64,000 nucleotides of DNA, taken from positions 50,500,460-50,564,459 of the forward strand of contig ML677326.1 in the NCBI GenBank assembly GCA_007922305.1. Direction: 5' to 3'. The stretch's first letter is position 1, and each line of letters starts with the position of its first letter. The notes under the pieces are model-generated. The model worked only from the letters and a program-made list of their open reading frames with translations, did not search any database and was not told the DNA's origin. A program made the position numbers and the translations under genes. Shown in pieces: positions 12,235 through 24,582 of this stretch. Origin of the DNA: Dermatemys mawii. Taxonomy: Eukaryota; Chordata; Testudines; Dermatemydidae.

Positions 12235-12842
12235 TTCCAACTATAATTGAATCCCATCCCCAAAATACCCACCCTCTTTCACCATCTTTGGCTCACTCCT
12301 TAAACTCTCTGCCCCCAGTCCTGCCTCCACACTCACCACAAAAAATTCACAAAATACTATATGACCTTACTACCTTCCCTCAGATTGCCTTCCCACCTAT
12401 ATCCCTGTTCTCTCCATCAAAGATGCATTATTTTCTCCTCTGCTCTCCTCCTCTAGCCCCTGCACTTCACTCCAAGACCCCATTCCATCCTATCCTCTGA
12501 TCTCCTTCACACCCACCATCCCCCCACCCCTCCACCCCTTACTCTTCTTCTTAACCTCCTACTCTCCTCTGGCACTTTCTACTCACAGTTAAAGCATGTT
12601 TTAGTCTGTCCTGTTCTAAAATAATCCACCCTTGATTCCAACTACTACCCCATCTTCTTTATCTCATTAATCTATAAGATCACTGAATTCACTGTTTACA
12701 CTTGTCATCTGGAGTTCCTCTCTTCCAGTCCCATCCCAGACACTTCCCAGATGGCTTCTGACCCTTATATTCCACTAAAACTGCCCATCTAAGTCTCTAA
12801 TTACCTATTCCTAGCCAAAGCTCAGACCCCATACTCCATCCT
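12235..12842 (+). mobile_element. L2-clade LINE, 5' piece of a split copy
   Basis: Pyrimidine-rich sequence corresponds to the upstream half of the RT-encoding region of an L2-clade LINE. Recognisable blocks are GTCTGTCCTGTTCTAAAATA, the CTACTACCCCATCTTC ('NYRPIS') region and GAGTTCCTCTCTTCCAG, then ATTCCACTAAAACTGCC ('HSTETA'). Frameshifts and stops abolish coding. The copy breaks off at about 12842, where a palindromic MITE piece intervenes, and resumes at about 12998 beyond the RT catalytic core. Confidence 0.75.
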
Positions 12843-12990
12843 CTGTCGACTCCGCCTTGTGCCTTTTGGCAAGCTGGAGTTTTGGAGTTGACAGGAGTGA
12901 CTCTGGGGATCGATTTATCACGTCTTGATGAGACGCGATAAATCGATTGTCAATAGATCGATCAGGCGGGTAGTGAATACATACCCTGAT
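12843..12990. mobile_element. Palindromic Harbinger-like MITE fragment
   Basis: A near-perfect hairpin has arms at 12909-12925 and 12931-12947 (ATCGATTTATCACGTCT against its complement with one mismatch) around a 5-bp loop. Downstream, GATCAGGCGGGTAGTGAATACATACCC is the terminal motif of a turtle MITE family ('GTAGTGTAGACGTACCC'). The left terminus is missing. Its ClaI-like ATCGAT repeats and higher CpG content stand out from the flanks. Confidence 0.6.
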
Positions 12991-12997
12991 GTCCGCT

Positions 12998-13857
12998 GGT
13001 GGATGTGTAGCTATCAGCTCAAGCTTAGCCAGACCTCTGGATCTTACCCCACACTCCAAGCTCTCCCCATCATCTCCTTTCTCAATCAATGTGGACATCA
13101 CTGCCAGCCTGCCTGTCACTCAAGACTGCAACTTAGGCATCTATTTTGACTCAGACCTCTCTCTGGGACCTCACATCCAGGATACAGCTATCCATCCACA
13201 GAGCTATAACTCTTATTTAAGTTTTCATCATCACAAATATCCTTTTCTTTGGTCTTCACAAATGCAATTTCAGCCCATTCATATGTATTCCTAGACCATT
13301 GCTTTGACCATGTGACCATACTCTTTGAATCCCATCACTGGCTCCCTCTTCTTTATCATCTCAACTATATACTTCTTGTCTTTACTTTCAGGGCTTTTCA
13401 CAGTCTATTCCTAGCCCATGTATCATCTATCATTGACTACTGAGATGTCAACTCCCACCTTCAATCACCTCAGTATGCCAGCCGTCACCACTTATTTGTT
13501 AAATTTTCAAACAAGAACATTTATGATTTTTCCTATGCAGCCCCTCATTCGTGGGAGGAGCTTCTCATAGATACCTGTAAACCTAACATCCTCCTCCTTA
13601 CAACTCTCCTTTACAAAAAACTTGACAACAGTTGCCCCACTGCCTATTAGGCTGACCAATATTGTCTCATTGTTTTCTTGTACCTCCCACATATGTCTGT
13701 CTCCATCTGTTGTCTCGTCAGTTCTTTGAGACAGGGACCATCTCTTTGTTCTGTGTTTGTTCAGTGCCTAGCCCAGTGGAGTTCTGGTCCATGACTACAG
13801 CCTTATGTGCAATGATACTACAAATTAGTTTTAAAATAATAATAATAATAATAATAC
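12998..13857 (+). mobile_element. L2-clade LINE, 3' piece with (AAT)n tail
   Basis: It resumes the L2 RT after the catalytic motif (GATGTGTAGCTATCAGCTCAAG, 'SYQLKL') and continues through a decayed C-terminal region where HHWLPLLYHLNYILLVFTF can be read in frame at 13339-13395. The 3' UTR block GTTCTTTGAGACAGGGACC, with GTGCCTAGCCCAGTGGAG, is the L2 3' signature. It ends in a (AAT)n microsatellite at about 13834-13857, the normal L2-type tail. Confidence 0.85.
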
Positions 13858-14559
13858 ATCCCTATACAAGGAAAAATGCAGCAAGGGAATTATCATAATA
13901 GAGATCATATATATGGTTTGATAAAGCACAAAGGAAGAGTTAACTATTTCTCTAAAGATGAGACTTAGTTTTATTGCAGAATTAATATAGAATAAACTGA
14001 ATAAATAAACTAATACAGAATGAAGTGTGTGTAGAAAACATATGTTATTAAAGAAAGTGAGTAGGGGAAAATAGTGACCAAGAGGAACTCAACAGTCCCA
14101 CTGTGTGCTAGTCGGACCCCAACCTATATTTAAAGTTTGTCCTTTTCAGTACACTGTAGAGCTTTCTCATAGGGAGTGTTCTGCATTTTCAGTTTTTACT
14201 GATTTTTAACCAATACATTACTAGCCTTTTTAAGTAAAGGAATTTGATTTTTTACAGATTTACACCCATTTATCAATCCACACAATATTTTTGGGATACT
14301 TATTTTTGTTAAACATTAATGCTTTATGCAGTTTTCATGTTCTGCAGCTCTGTAATTGAAACAATTCTGCAGTCTAAAACACAGACCACACATAGGAAGT
14401 CAGAAAATCAAACAACATTAATATCACACTACGATTATCTCACAAGGACATGCGCCCACCTATTTCTTTGTGTCTCTTTAGTGTGGCGCTGAATTTAAGA
14501 AATCAATCCTCCACAGATAAAGATGCGGTAAAAAGATAAACATGGGGTAAAGATGCAAA
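13858..14559. other. Unannotated DNA
   Basis: AT-rich, with no gene or recognised repeat. It may include the 5' terminus of the hAT copy that follows, but no terminal repeat could be delimited. Confidence 0.4.
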
Positions 14560-16200
14560 TCTATGGCTGAATACCAACAAGAAAAATTAGTGCTTCGATA
14601 TTTTCAAGGAAAGTAAAGACAGGAGTAAAGAAGATGCATTGTGCTGCAAGTACTGCAGCACTGAGTTCAGTGTTTGTGCTGACAGATTAAAAGAGCATGT
14701 CAAAAGCAAGTGACACAACAGGCATAAAGAAGAAAGTGAGCTTTGGGATATACAGTCAATATCAGGAGCTTTCACCGGATCTTTAATGAAAGACGACACA
14801 ACGTGATTGTGTCAATGAATGTGTGCATGCTCTTTGTTTCATCAGACGACAACTAGTAATTGCAGAAGGGCCTATTGGTGACTTTGTGCAACAAAACTAC
14901 CCCTCAGCAAAAACCCTTTCTAATGCAGACAAACTCACTCATAAGTATCTGAAAGAAAATGACAATACTTTGATATCTGAACTAATGGAACAAATTGATA
15001 GAAATGGGGTGTCTAGTCTCTTTTTTGACAAGTCTCCTGATGCTTGAGACCATTGGATTCTTGTCCTTTTATTTTTGCTTTTTATTTCAAAGTGAATAAA
15101 TCTGCATTGTTTCGTGCTGATGTGACATTCATCTCCTCTATTGACAGCAGCTTTGTTGATGCGACAATAACTGACATGTTTTATACCAACTAACTTGGGA
15201 AAATATGGCCTCTACTAACAGATTCTTTCTTCCGACATGGATAAGTTTTCACAAGAGATTAAACTCAATCAGAAACCGGAGCTGCTATGTATTACCTGTC
15301 CAGCTCATCTGATTAACATTGTGCTGTCAGCAGATACTGCTACAGAAGAAATGAAAGATGTGAAATCTTCCATCATTGGATTTGGTGCCATGTGAACACA
15401 GTTAAGGCTTTGAAGTACAGGGCTGGCTGCTGATTACCCTGTTGTGCTATGTCAATGGATAAACTTATACTTCGCTGCCTATCATGTAAGCGACACATGG
15501 TCTGTTTTAATGCATTTCCTAGATCATCCTGAATTTGTTGGTTCCAAAAAAGCACTCTGAAGAGATTGGAAAATAACCACTGCACACCACAGTAATAACA
15601 TTACTGTGATGAAAAGTTGGAATCACTGTGTAACACATAGAAAACACTGGAGTTTTCTCTGACTACTGCTAAAACTTGTGCCAATACAGACAATTGTTGG
15701 ATCCTGAAAACCAAAATCTCAGCTGAACAACGAGAAATCCCAGCTGTTCTGGAAACTCTTGTAACCCGGAATATGAATAAAAACAAGAAAGCATTCAAAG
15801 CCTTCAACACAAGGCTCAGTGAGACAACAATCATTATGCCAGACTGTTTCAACCATTTGCAACTAAAGATGACATTTCAAATCTAAAAGGGGAACATACT
15901 ACTTACGTGAACATGCCTAACTCTGATAATATGAAACTGAATGTGCTGGCTTTTTGTAACAGTCATCAAGACACACTTCCCAGCTTCAGCAAAGTGGCAT
16001 GGTGAGCATTGAGTGTACCTCCTGGATCTATCAATGCAGAGCACTTATTTTCAAAGTTGGACTACTTCCAACAAAGCAAGAGGCTCAACAGGAGTGAAGA
16101 TACTTTGAAGAAAATTATGCAAGCATACGCAAACCAGGATTTCTTGAAAAACTACCACCTCAGAGACGAAAAAATAACTTTGTCCATTAAAAAAAGTTTC
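14560..16200 (+). pseudogene. Decayed hAT transposase with N-terminal zinc finger
   Basis: Read across shifted frames, the plus strand follows the domain order of a hAT transposase. First comes a BED/CGGBP1-like zinc finger (CCKYCSTEF...LKEHVKSK, with a stop just before the last His) near 14640-14716. Next is a spacer containing SADKLTHKYLKE-like helices at 14920-15045, then a core segment with CPAHLINIVLSADT near 15297-15335. Last is the C-terminal dimerisation motif VPPGSINAEHLFSKLDYF at about 16014-16070. Many stops and frameshifts make it inactive. The zinc-finger spacing recalls the CGGBP1-like subgroup, but that assignment is inferred. Confidence 0.7.
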
Positions 16201-16895
16201 AATTATACTGTAGCAAAATGTGTATACTATGAAAAGTATTTTTGTTTTTCTTTTTTCCCAATTTTTATTTTTTAATCTGATTTCTTCCTAGCTTTAATGT
16301 TTGGAAAATAAACACCAAACATTTCCCACATTTTGTTTTACATAAAAACACCCTAAAAATACAGAATTCTACTCGTAGGTTAAAATAATATTTTGCATGC
16401 AGTTATAGTTAAAGATTGAACAATTTTTTTCACAGTTTAAATGAGTAAACTTTCTAGCGCTTCTGAAGGGTGCTAGTTTGACAACACTAGAAACTGAAAT
16501 AGGAGGGATGATTGAGCCATTTTTGTCATCTTATGTTTGATGTTGTGCTTTAGGAGAGAATACTTATGTATAAAACTAGGAAAAGAAGTGGCTGGTATGA
16601 AGTGACATTTAATTTATTACAATGTACATCTATACCTGTTGGTATGCACTCTACCCATAATGCCCTATGTTATCCAGAAGTCATATCTATTTCAAGATCT
16701 AAGATACCTATGATGTGTGCTATTGAGACTTGTAAATTATTGTGTCATTCTGTCATGTTTCAAAGTATTAAAAGATAGGTACTTCTTGCCAAAACATTTG
16801 CCATGTGTAAGAACTAAGCAAACCACATATAGTTTTCTCCAGAAAAAATATTTTCCACTGAAAAATGAAGGCTGTAACTTTGCCCCAGAATCTAC
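16201..16895. other. Unannotated DNA, probably including the hAT 3' end
   Basis: A/T-rich sequence follows the transposase remnant and may be its 3' terminus. No inverted terminal repeat could be matched to the 5' side. Confidence 0.35.
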
Positions 16896-16896
16896 A

Positions 16897-17010
16897 GATT
16901 TATGCAAGTGCTTAACTGTATTCATCTGAGTGCCCCCTCAGAGTCAGTGGGGCTACTCAGGCACTGAAAGGCAAGTATGTGTAAATATTTGCAACATCGG
17001 GATCTTAGTA
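16897..17010. repeat. Dispersed 'GCTTAACT...TTTGCA' palindromic repeat
   Basis: The left half TTTATGCAAGTGCTTAACTG and right half GGCAAGTATGTGTAAATATTTGCAACATCGGG flank a centre with TCAGTGGGGCTACTCAGGCAC. This matches a reptilian repeat built on 'CATGTGCTTAACTTTAAGCAC...CCCATTGACTTCAATGGG...TTTGCAGGATC'. Related copies lie at 20681-20811 and 56185-56320. It is non-coding and of unknown superfamily. Confidence 0.6.
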
Positions 17011-17486
17011 TCCAGTAATGTGGATCAAGCATGAATGCAAGTCAAAATTTATATCTTGTATAGTGTTATCTACCATTTCTTAAGTCCTGACAGGTGATTG
17101 TAAAGTTGATATATCCAGTCTGTGCCTTTTGGCACACAGTTCTGAGATTATTTAAATTGGTTTTCCCCACACTCAGGTTGTCTAAAATTCATTGCTTTGT
17201 GTGTATCTGGATAGGATGCAATATCACACACAACTGTACTAGCAGAGGAAAATCTATACCTTCAACATCTAACTTGCCAATCAAATTTCTGGTGCTTCAC
17301 ATTATATTCTTGCCAAAATCTCACATCTAGGGGAACATGTAACCTCACAATGTTTCTTGGGACTTGTGTTGATGTGAGCTGTCAATAAAAGATGAGTTCT
17401 CTAGTTATAAAATACTGTAAAAAGACACTCCATCCATTATTCTGAACAGATCAAAAATCTCTCCTGGGAAGCCCATAAAAAGTGTA

Positions 17487-17596
17487 GTGTAAAGCAATGA
17501 AGTCTAATATACTGTAGGAAACCCTCCTGCAGTGGCTGGAGGATGGACAAGATGACCTAATAAGACTTTTCCACCTACAATTTCTATTATTCTATT
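17487..17596 (+). mobile_element. CR1 LINE, short 3' tail
   Basis: The sense-orientation CR1 end reads GGAGGATGGACAAGATGACC, then CTTTTCCACCTACAATTTCT and a terminal ATTATTCTAT microsatellite-like tail. Only about 110 bp of the 3' UTR remain, a typical severe 5' truncation. Confidence 0.8.
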
Positions 17597-18690
17597 TTCT
17601 GAAGTCATGTGTGTGCAGCTACATCGTGTTTTGCTATGCCCTTTGCTCTTTTAGAAAGTTATCTTACTTGTAACATGTAGACTGAGCATGCTGTAATAAC
17701 CTTAGGCTCTTCTGTCATTGCTACAGTGCATACATATTTTACAATTCATATGGGGATTATGGTATATTATCAGTATTCCATACCATCAAGCAGCACAATG
17801 GTGTTTTGTTACCAATAACAATTTATTTAAAGCAGTGTTGACTCACTGCAGAAGAGACTTTTCTTTCAACAAGTGCTGTAATGATGCTATAAAAACACAC
17901 AAGATAAATCATTCCCTGTTATTGAAGAGCAGACAGTCAACAATGCACCTATGGGCACTAAGAAGTTTTGAGAGAAGTGTTCACCAGATTGTACCCACAG
18001 GGAGTTACATTTAGTACCTTTAAAAAATTGAAACCCCATTTCACATATAGTTTACCCCACAAGAGAAGAGTGGATGTGTGCCTGGGAGAGACAAATAGTG
18101 ATCATTTGCCTCTTCAGGGTCAGCAGCAGTTTGGTTGAGGTTTCCCCAAACTCAGACCCACATTTAACTACTTCCCTCTGCCCCTGAATTAATATTGAAT
18201 TCTTATACTCACAAACAGTATGTATATGCTCTGTTTTTCAATGGCAAGGAGCAAATGCTTACAATTATACTTTGCCACTAAATGATGAAAAGACGGTAGA
18301 TGACAATTAGCCTTCAAGAAATGAAGCTGATTAAAAAAAAGACAAGTATGCACTGACAGGTAGCGTAGGCCTAAACTGCAGGTTTCTTAAGTATTAACAT
18401 AAAAATAACAATTAAATCATTTAACAGCAAAGGTTTTTTTGGAGTGAAACATTATCTGACCATTTCTGCAACTCACACAGTACAACACTCTTCTAGTTTA
18501 AAGAATTAAAAAGGTAAACCTGACTAGAAACTTATGAAGGTTAAAACTGACTAGTCTATTTACCTCACGTGAAGCAAGTTTAAACTGTCAGCAGTTCAAA
18601 GTAATTCATAGACTGTACTATTCAGAGAGTGTACCAGCCAAGTGGACTAATGAGGACACATGCTGGAAACAGAGTACAAGGGGAGAAAAC
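17597..18690. other. Unannotated DNA
   Basis: No supported gene or repeat. A 98-codon ORF at 17718-18014 (+) shows no domain and no codon-like bias. Confidence 0.35.
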
Positions 18691-18699
18691 CTCATAGCA

Positions 18700-19690
18700 T
18701 TATATAGTTATGAGAAAAGGCTAATAGTGAACACACTAGCAAACTGTGATGGTTTGGATGCTTATAAATTCTGGTTGATATTCTGAAGATGATGCTATGA
18801 AAACTGCTGCATCATGAATTCCCCTCTGTTTTTGTGGGTTCCACCATTGCTGGCTAAGTGCTATCGCATCTAGCCCCAGACCAGGGACAGTGGAGAGTCG
18901 TTAACCTTAATAACAGTACTTTGGGCACACAACAATTATGCTCTGAAGGCTGCCTGACTTGGGAAACTACCTCTCTACAACTTCCCTCAACAGGGGTCTG
19001 GGGTTTGGAGAGTAGAAAGTTACCAAGCAGGACAAAAAAGGCAGGTGTCTAAACAGAAAGTTATGAAAGGATGCACGGGGGGAGACAGAGACACACAAAG
19101 GACATCTGGCAGGAGAAGGGAAGGGAATGGACTGGCCAAAGTCCCAGTAGCCAAACGGAGGAGAAGGCTCCAGGTTTCAGCATGTAAATGATGCACTGCA
19201 ACAGAAAAGCTGCATGACCCTAGATAACCCTAACCCCAGCTCAAATAATGCTGTGGTGTGGTGAGGAAACTGAAGCAGAGAAATATGTGCAGAATTTATT
19301 CTGTGTAAACCTTTGTATTTCTTTTATTATTAAGTAGAGAGCAATATTCAGTTCATAACCTGTGCCATATGCAACAACTATCACATGCCCCCTGGAAGAG
19401 CTGAACTACAACACAGAAGGCTCATACCCTCAGATAGATTCTGAGAGAGGGTGTGTTTTAGCTGCAGGGAAGTCAGTACTGAATTCAGGGGATGTGCAAT
19501 AAACTATGTGGTTCAAACTCTTAGGAGGGGATGATAAATAATCTACACCTCAAGAGTGTGCCTAGGGGCCCGAGACAGGGAAAGTGCAGGGGCTCTGTTC
19601 AGACTACAGAGGCTTAAAACATATGAGATCTAGTAGCTGGGTCCCATCACAGCAGTCTTGGAAGTGGCCCACAGGGGATGTTGAAGAGGT
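18700..19690 (+). mobile_element. Possible diverged LTR-type sequence
   Basis: GC-moderate sequence with an AATAAA signal near 19499 is followed by a GTGTGCCTAGGGGCCCGAGACAGGG stretch and GGGTCCCATCACAG. The layout resembles the R-U5 end of reptilian LTRs. Neither a clean TG...CA boundary nor a target duplication was found, so this is a tentative call. Confidence 0.25.
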
Positions 19691-20680
19691 GACCCAAGCA
19701 CTGAATAGTCAGTTAATAAGGTAAACTTTTTTAAGTCTGAGTTTTTCAAAGTAGATCACAAACAATTTTTTTCCCTGTGACATTCCAAGCCATTTTAAAT
19801 CTGGGGAAATTGGTTTTATTATTTATGGATCAGTAAAATAGAATATAAAATGACTACTTCCGTTGTTTTAGATGAAGAATTATCTTCTGTAGATTAGAGA
19901 TTTCTGTCTACCTGATTGCTAATTGCTTCTGGATATTAAAAATTAATAGGAATTTGGGGTTTACTTTATGACTGAGGAGGAAAGAAGGAGTAATAAGACA
20001 AAGGAGGGAGAGATTAAACAAAGAAATTAAAAAGAATACATCCCAGAAAAAAAATATCCATATTTCATGAAAATAAGCTTCAGGGAGGATTAAGAAAGAG
20101 GGGAAGGATAGAGGAAGAACACTGTCAATAGAAAGAAAACAAAAGAGTGAAGAAAAAAATAAGGTAGAAGAAAAGACAAAAAGAAGTGTGTCAAATATTA
20201 TGAAATTACTACTTAACAGAAATGTAACAGAATGCCAATTTAAATAAACCAAACCAAGCCCCAATCCCACAAAAAAAGTAAAGTTTGGAACAGGGTATAA
20301 ATAATAAAATAATAAAGAATAAAAATATAAACAAATCTATGGGAAGTGCATCTATGGCAGTTTACCTAAGGCCGAAATGTCTAGGAGCAACCAGGAAGTA
20401 TCGGAAATCTCCTGCAAAGACTAAGAGTTTTTTTTATTCTGAAACAACTCTCTCATTTCCTGTGGGCCACCAATTAATGTACAGGGGTAACAACTTTTCA
20501 GGTATTTCAGCTTCTCACTGAACCTGAAGCAGTGACACAGAGATAGAAAACACTTTAACCCATTTACCAATTACGTGAACTATTCAGTCCACCTTTTCAT
20601 CTGGTGGGATTTTTTTTGAGAACTGGAGGTTTATAATTAATTGATGTATTGTTCATGTTTTTAATATCAAAAGGAACTAT
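19691..20680. other. Unannotated DNA with a purine-rich tract
   Basis: Positions 19970-20180 are strikingly purine-rich (A/G) on the plus strand. This produces a 120-codon minus-strand ORF at 19908-20270 full of Leu/Phe/Ser, judged to be a composition artefact and not a membrane protein. Confidence 0.45.
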
Positions 20681-20811
20681 GGACCTGGTCCTGCAAAGAC
20701 ACACATATATATGTCTAGCCGCTTCCATGTGAGTAGCACCATTAAAACCAATTGAACTATTCAGTGTGCAACTTTAATCTCATGAATAAGTTTTTGTGGA
20801 GTCAGGGCCAA
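20681..20811. repeat. Dispersed 'CCTGGTCCTGCAAAGAC' palindromic repeat
   Basis: It begins GGACCTGGTCCTGCAAAGAC and ends AGTTTTTGTGGAGTCAGGGCC, which are inverted relative to each other. The centre reads CATGTGAGTAGCACCATTAAAACCAATTGAACTATTCAGTG, a decayed version of the self-complementary 'GAGTAGTCCCATTGAAGTCAATGGGACTACTC'. It is the same family as 16897-17010 and 56185-56320. Confidence 0.65.
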
Positions 20812-23151
20812 TATCTATATTATAAGCAAATAAGCAGCAGGGCAGGTATGTGTTTTTTTTATTTAGGGAAAGTGGAGCTGTTTTTTTGAGACTAAAGAAT
20901 GCAGAGGACATTTCTTGTATATTTTCATTGTTAGACTTTAAAATTTAAAATTGATTTGGTTATTTTTTTAGTTTAAAATTCTAAAATGTTATATCCTATT
21001 ATGAATTTCTGTTTAAGAATGCCAGTATCCCTGGAGCTCTAGCCACATGTTTTAAAATAATAGAACAAGTGAGACATTATAAAATATATTATAAAGAAAA
21101 TCAAAATATTTGAAAGGCATAGAGGCATCCTTAACAAAGGGAGTCACACATAGTGGACAACAGGAACTAACAGAAAATATACCCCTGTAAAACATCTAAC
21201 ATAGGAATTTTCAGTGTGGTGTGGTTGTTTTTTTATGGCTGTGTTCTGAACAAAACTCTCAGGACTAATGGTATGCAATGAAAATGCAGAGAAATTTTTA
21301 ACAGCAGCACTAGTTGGTTTGTAATAACAGAAGAAATGGTATGCCTCCGCCACTCTTTTTAACATAACTTCAAAGAAGGTTTTAAAGGATTAACAGATTT
21401 TCCCTTTTGAAGGAATTATTCTAATACATTCTAACATATTTCAAACTGAATTATCAGTGCTAAAAGTTAAATAGTTATCTACACAAACTCAAGTTTTGAA
21501 TACTTGTGTTAGACTTTCTCAAAACAACAGTTGTAAAAAAACCCAACAACCCTGAAAAATGTTTACATAGTTTCTAATCCCCATCCTTTTATTATTCAGC
21601 ATGGTGAATAATACAACCAGGACTGATGTTAATCAGACTACATTATGTTTTTGAAATTCTTTTAATATAAAATGTTTATATGTTCTGTATACTTCATTCA
21701 GAATATATGAGACACTGATAGGATGTTGTCTCTGAAAAAATAATTCTACTGCTTGTATGCTTACCTCAAAACACTTTAGGGTTTATTCTCCCCTCAATGC
21801 ACATGTTTAACATCCATTACTAGTAATGGAAGTTACATATACATCAAAGATGACCCGACGTGATTATCAATCATTCACAGTTAAAGCTCCTTTCTTTCTT
21901 TTGTAAAAGTGCTGTACATAAATAAATACAATAAAAATGCCTGCAGCTAAAAGAAAAGCTAAAAATCTATAAAGTTTGTGTTTACATTTAGTTAATATAG
22001 CAGCAGATCTCACATAAGAAGGAACAAAACTCTACAAACATGAAGTAGCATAAGTAAAATACTGGACCACAATGAACCTGTGCGTAGACATGAGAAAGAG
22101 AGACAGCCTGTTCAGCTAGATCGCAGGGATTGCTCATGTAAGAAATCAAAAGATCCTAGCAGTATGGAGGGGGAAATCATGCAGTGAGTTGGTACGTGAG
22201 CAGAAATATCATGTAATCAATCAGATGTTTTACCAGTAGCCAATGTAACTCCTGCACAACAGGTGTTTTGTGGAAAACTTTCAGATTCCACTAAGTAATC
22301 TGGGAAGCTGAGTTTAAAATTAAGCGAGTTACGTTTATGATGGAAGACTGATGAACAGTGCAATCAAGTCTAACTGTAATAAGACATTGACAAACCTTCA
22401 AGCTAGCATGACAGCAGAGGCCTCAGTCCAAAACAGTCCCCTTAAGTGAAAACAAGGGTGTTTCAACATCTTCAGAGAGGTGGTTTAGGAGAGTTTTGAA
22501 TTAAATTCATCCACAAATTAATCATTTGATGGAAAGAAAAGCCCCACACCATGAAAACTACTCGGGAAACAAAGAAAACTTAGCTTTGCTTAGGACAATG
22601 TCTTGAGTGAAATATTCTGGACTAATTTGCCTTCACAAAAAAATGCAGTTTTGAGTCAGCCAAAACTGCTTGCAAATTCTGGCCAAATTTGGCAAACAGT
22701 TTTGGCTGATATTATACTATATATATATATTAAAAAAAACATTTTGTATTAACATTGGTGGACTGGATCATTGTGATTTTTTTTGTTTAGGCAAATTTCA
22801 AACAAATTTTATTTTGAAATATAAAATTAAAGGGTTGAAAAACACACAACAAAACCCCAAAACATTTAATTTTGTGTAAATTCAAAATAATTCCCCGCCC
22901 CATACGTTTTTTTGCTTTGTCCAGAAAAAAAAATATTTATACAGTTCTAGTTCCAAATGCCCAGAGATCCCCAAAAAAACCAAATTTTGGACCAGTAGGA
23001 GCTGTCCAAGATATGACATTCTGAATTTTGTCAGTGAAGTGAATTTAAATGTTCACAAGTTGCCAAAAACAACTTAATAGAATACCAAGCCATCTTTGCA
23101 GGATGTAAAACCAAATCAATAGTACCAGGTAAAGTTTCCAGACTATTTATA
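20812..23151. other. AT-rich unannotated DNA
   Basis: No gene is supported. A 13-bp inverted repeat TCAGCCAAAACTG / CAGTTTTGGCTGA lies at about 22657-22714, followed by a (TA)n stretch at about 22719-22731. Confidence 0.4.
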
Positions 23152-24582
23152 TGTAAGCAGTGTCAGGATGAGCTCTACCCTGACATCTGGTGGTGAACTG
23201 CGGGAATTGCAGTGAGTTGTGAAAAAGAACTTTGGGGCTGATCTTATTTGCATAGGTACACCCACTGCGCCTACTCTGAGCTCACAGCAGCCCAAATGGT
23301 CACTTCAGCTGCTGTGGGTCCCCCAGTTTCTCCGTTATTGGGGCAAAAAATGACAAAGTGTTGTTACCCTGATTATGTGAATGGAGGACTGTGGACATGT
23401 ACTTGTAATGTACTTCTTTGTTATGACTGAGGGACTCACCATCATCTAGGTAGCACTCACTGGGCAAGGGGCAGGCGTTCAAAACTCACTGAGTTTGAGA
23501 GAGGCTATGGGCAGTTTCCTATACCTTTTGGTGAGGGCCTTGTCTAAGAGCTGTACAGGTCTATTGCACCTTGCCTCTCTCCACTATGGAATGTCAGAGC
23601 TAAGTTTTGATTCTATTAGGAGTCTAGATTCAGCTTGCTGAGCTGAATTCACTTTGGGTCCACTGGTGCATTTGCACTAAGGCGCCCCTACTAAAAGCTG
23701 AAATCACTTGAGAGCTGAAATCACTGAGCACTGTGTTAAGTAGGGGGGGCCTAAAGGCATGTTGGTGGCACCAAGCAGTTTGTGCGGCTAGCAGACCGGA
23801 GCAGTGAACTCAGCCAAGCAGTTCCTCGGTGCAGTTTGTGCGGCTGGCAGTGGACTCAGCCGAGCAGTTCCTGGGTATAGTTTGTGCCTGGCGCCGCAGA
23901 GCAGTTCGAGTGTCGGCTAGCAGGATGGCTAGCGGAGCAGTTTGTGCTGCTGGCAGAGTGGCTGGCACAACAGAGCAGTTTGAGTGTCGGCTGGCAGAGC
24001 TGCTAGCGGATTGACTGGCAGAGCAGAACAGTTCGTGGGATGGCTGGCGGAGCAGAGCGGCTTACGGTGAGGGCTGCAGCGGAACCCCACGGAGAGGTGG
24101 CGCAGTTGGCCTCGGACCACGTAAGGTGCCCCTTGCCCTCTCCTCCACTTCCACCCAGGCTGGGAGGTAAGACTCTGCAGGTTGACTTTTGAACTTTGTA
24201 CTGACCAGGAACAGAGACTCTTGGGCTGTTGGACTTTTGGGACTATTGGGTGATTTTTGGGGTCGTGGGACTCAAGAGCCAAAGGGAAGGACACAGCCTA
24301 TTTGCTGGGAGGGGGGCTTCTGGTTCATGGTTTGTTTTTATTAATCCAGTTTGTGGTGTTTCTCCTATATAATGCCACATTGTTCCTCTCTGTTATTAAA
24401 AGGCTTTTGGTACACTCAGACTCTGTGCTTGCGAGAGGGGAAGTCTCTTAAAGATGCCCAGAGGGGTGGTATATGGTTGTCCCAGGTCACTGGGTGGGGG
24501 CTCGAGCCGGTTTTGGAATGGAACCCCTGGATCCTGAACCCGGCCCTTGTTGCTGCCAACTCTGATGGGCAGAAGGGTTACA
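23152..24582 (+). mobile_element. Solo LTR (1,431 bp) with TGTAA...TTACA ends
   Basis: The element opens TGTAAGCAGTGTCAGGATG and closes CAGAAGGGTTACA, giving a matching TGTAA/TTACA terminal inverted repeat. TATA on both sides (23148-23151 and 24583-24586) is a plausible 4-bp target duplication. Inside are a TATATAA at 24366-24372 and an ATTAAA polyadenylation signal at 24395-24400 in promoter-to-R order. The U5-like end has GGAACCCCTGGATCC and the familiar turtle 'GTTGCTGCCAACTCTGATGGGCAG'. No internal retroviral genes flank it, so it is a solo LTR from recombination. Its length is large for an LTR, partly because of an internal minisatellite. Confidence 0.85.
23774..24062. repeat. Minisatellite within the LTR
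   Basis: Imperfect units of about 25-45 bp combine GCAGTTTGTGCGGCTGGCAG, CAGAGCAGTTCGAGTGTCGGCT and GGATGGCTGGCGGAGCAG. The array is GC-rich compared with the rest of the window. It produces ORFs on both strands (for example 23829-24014 and 23929-24294), none of which resembles a retroviral protein. Confidence 0.8.

Noticed and set aside
19908..20270. 120-codon minus-strand ORF rich in Leu, Phe and Ser, resembling a membrane protein
   Set aside because: It is explained by a purine-rich tract on the plus strand. There is no conserved motif and no promoter or splice support.
23829..24294. ORFs inside the LTR minisatellite
   Set aside because: They are repeat-driven frames on both strands and none resembles a retroviral gene.
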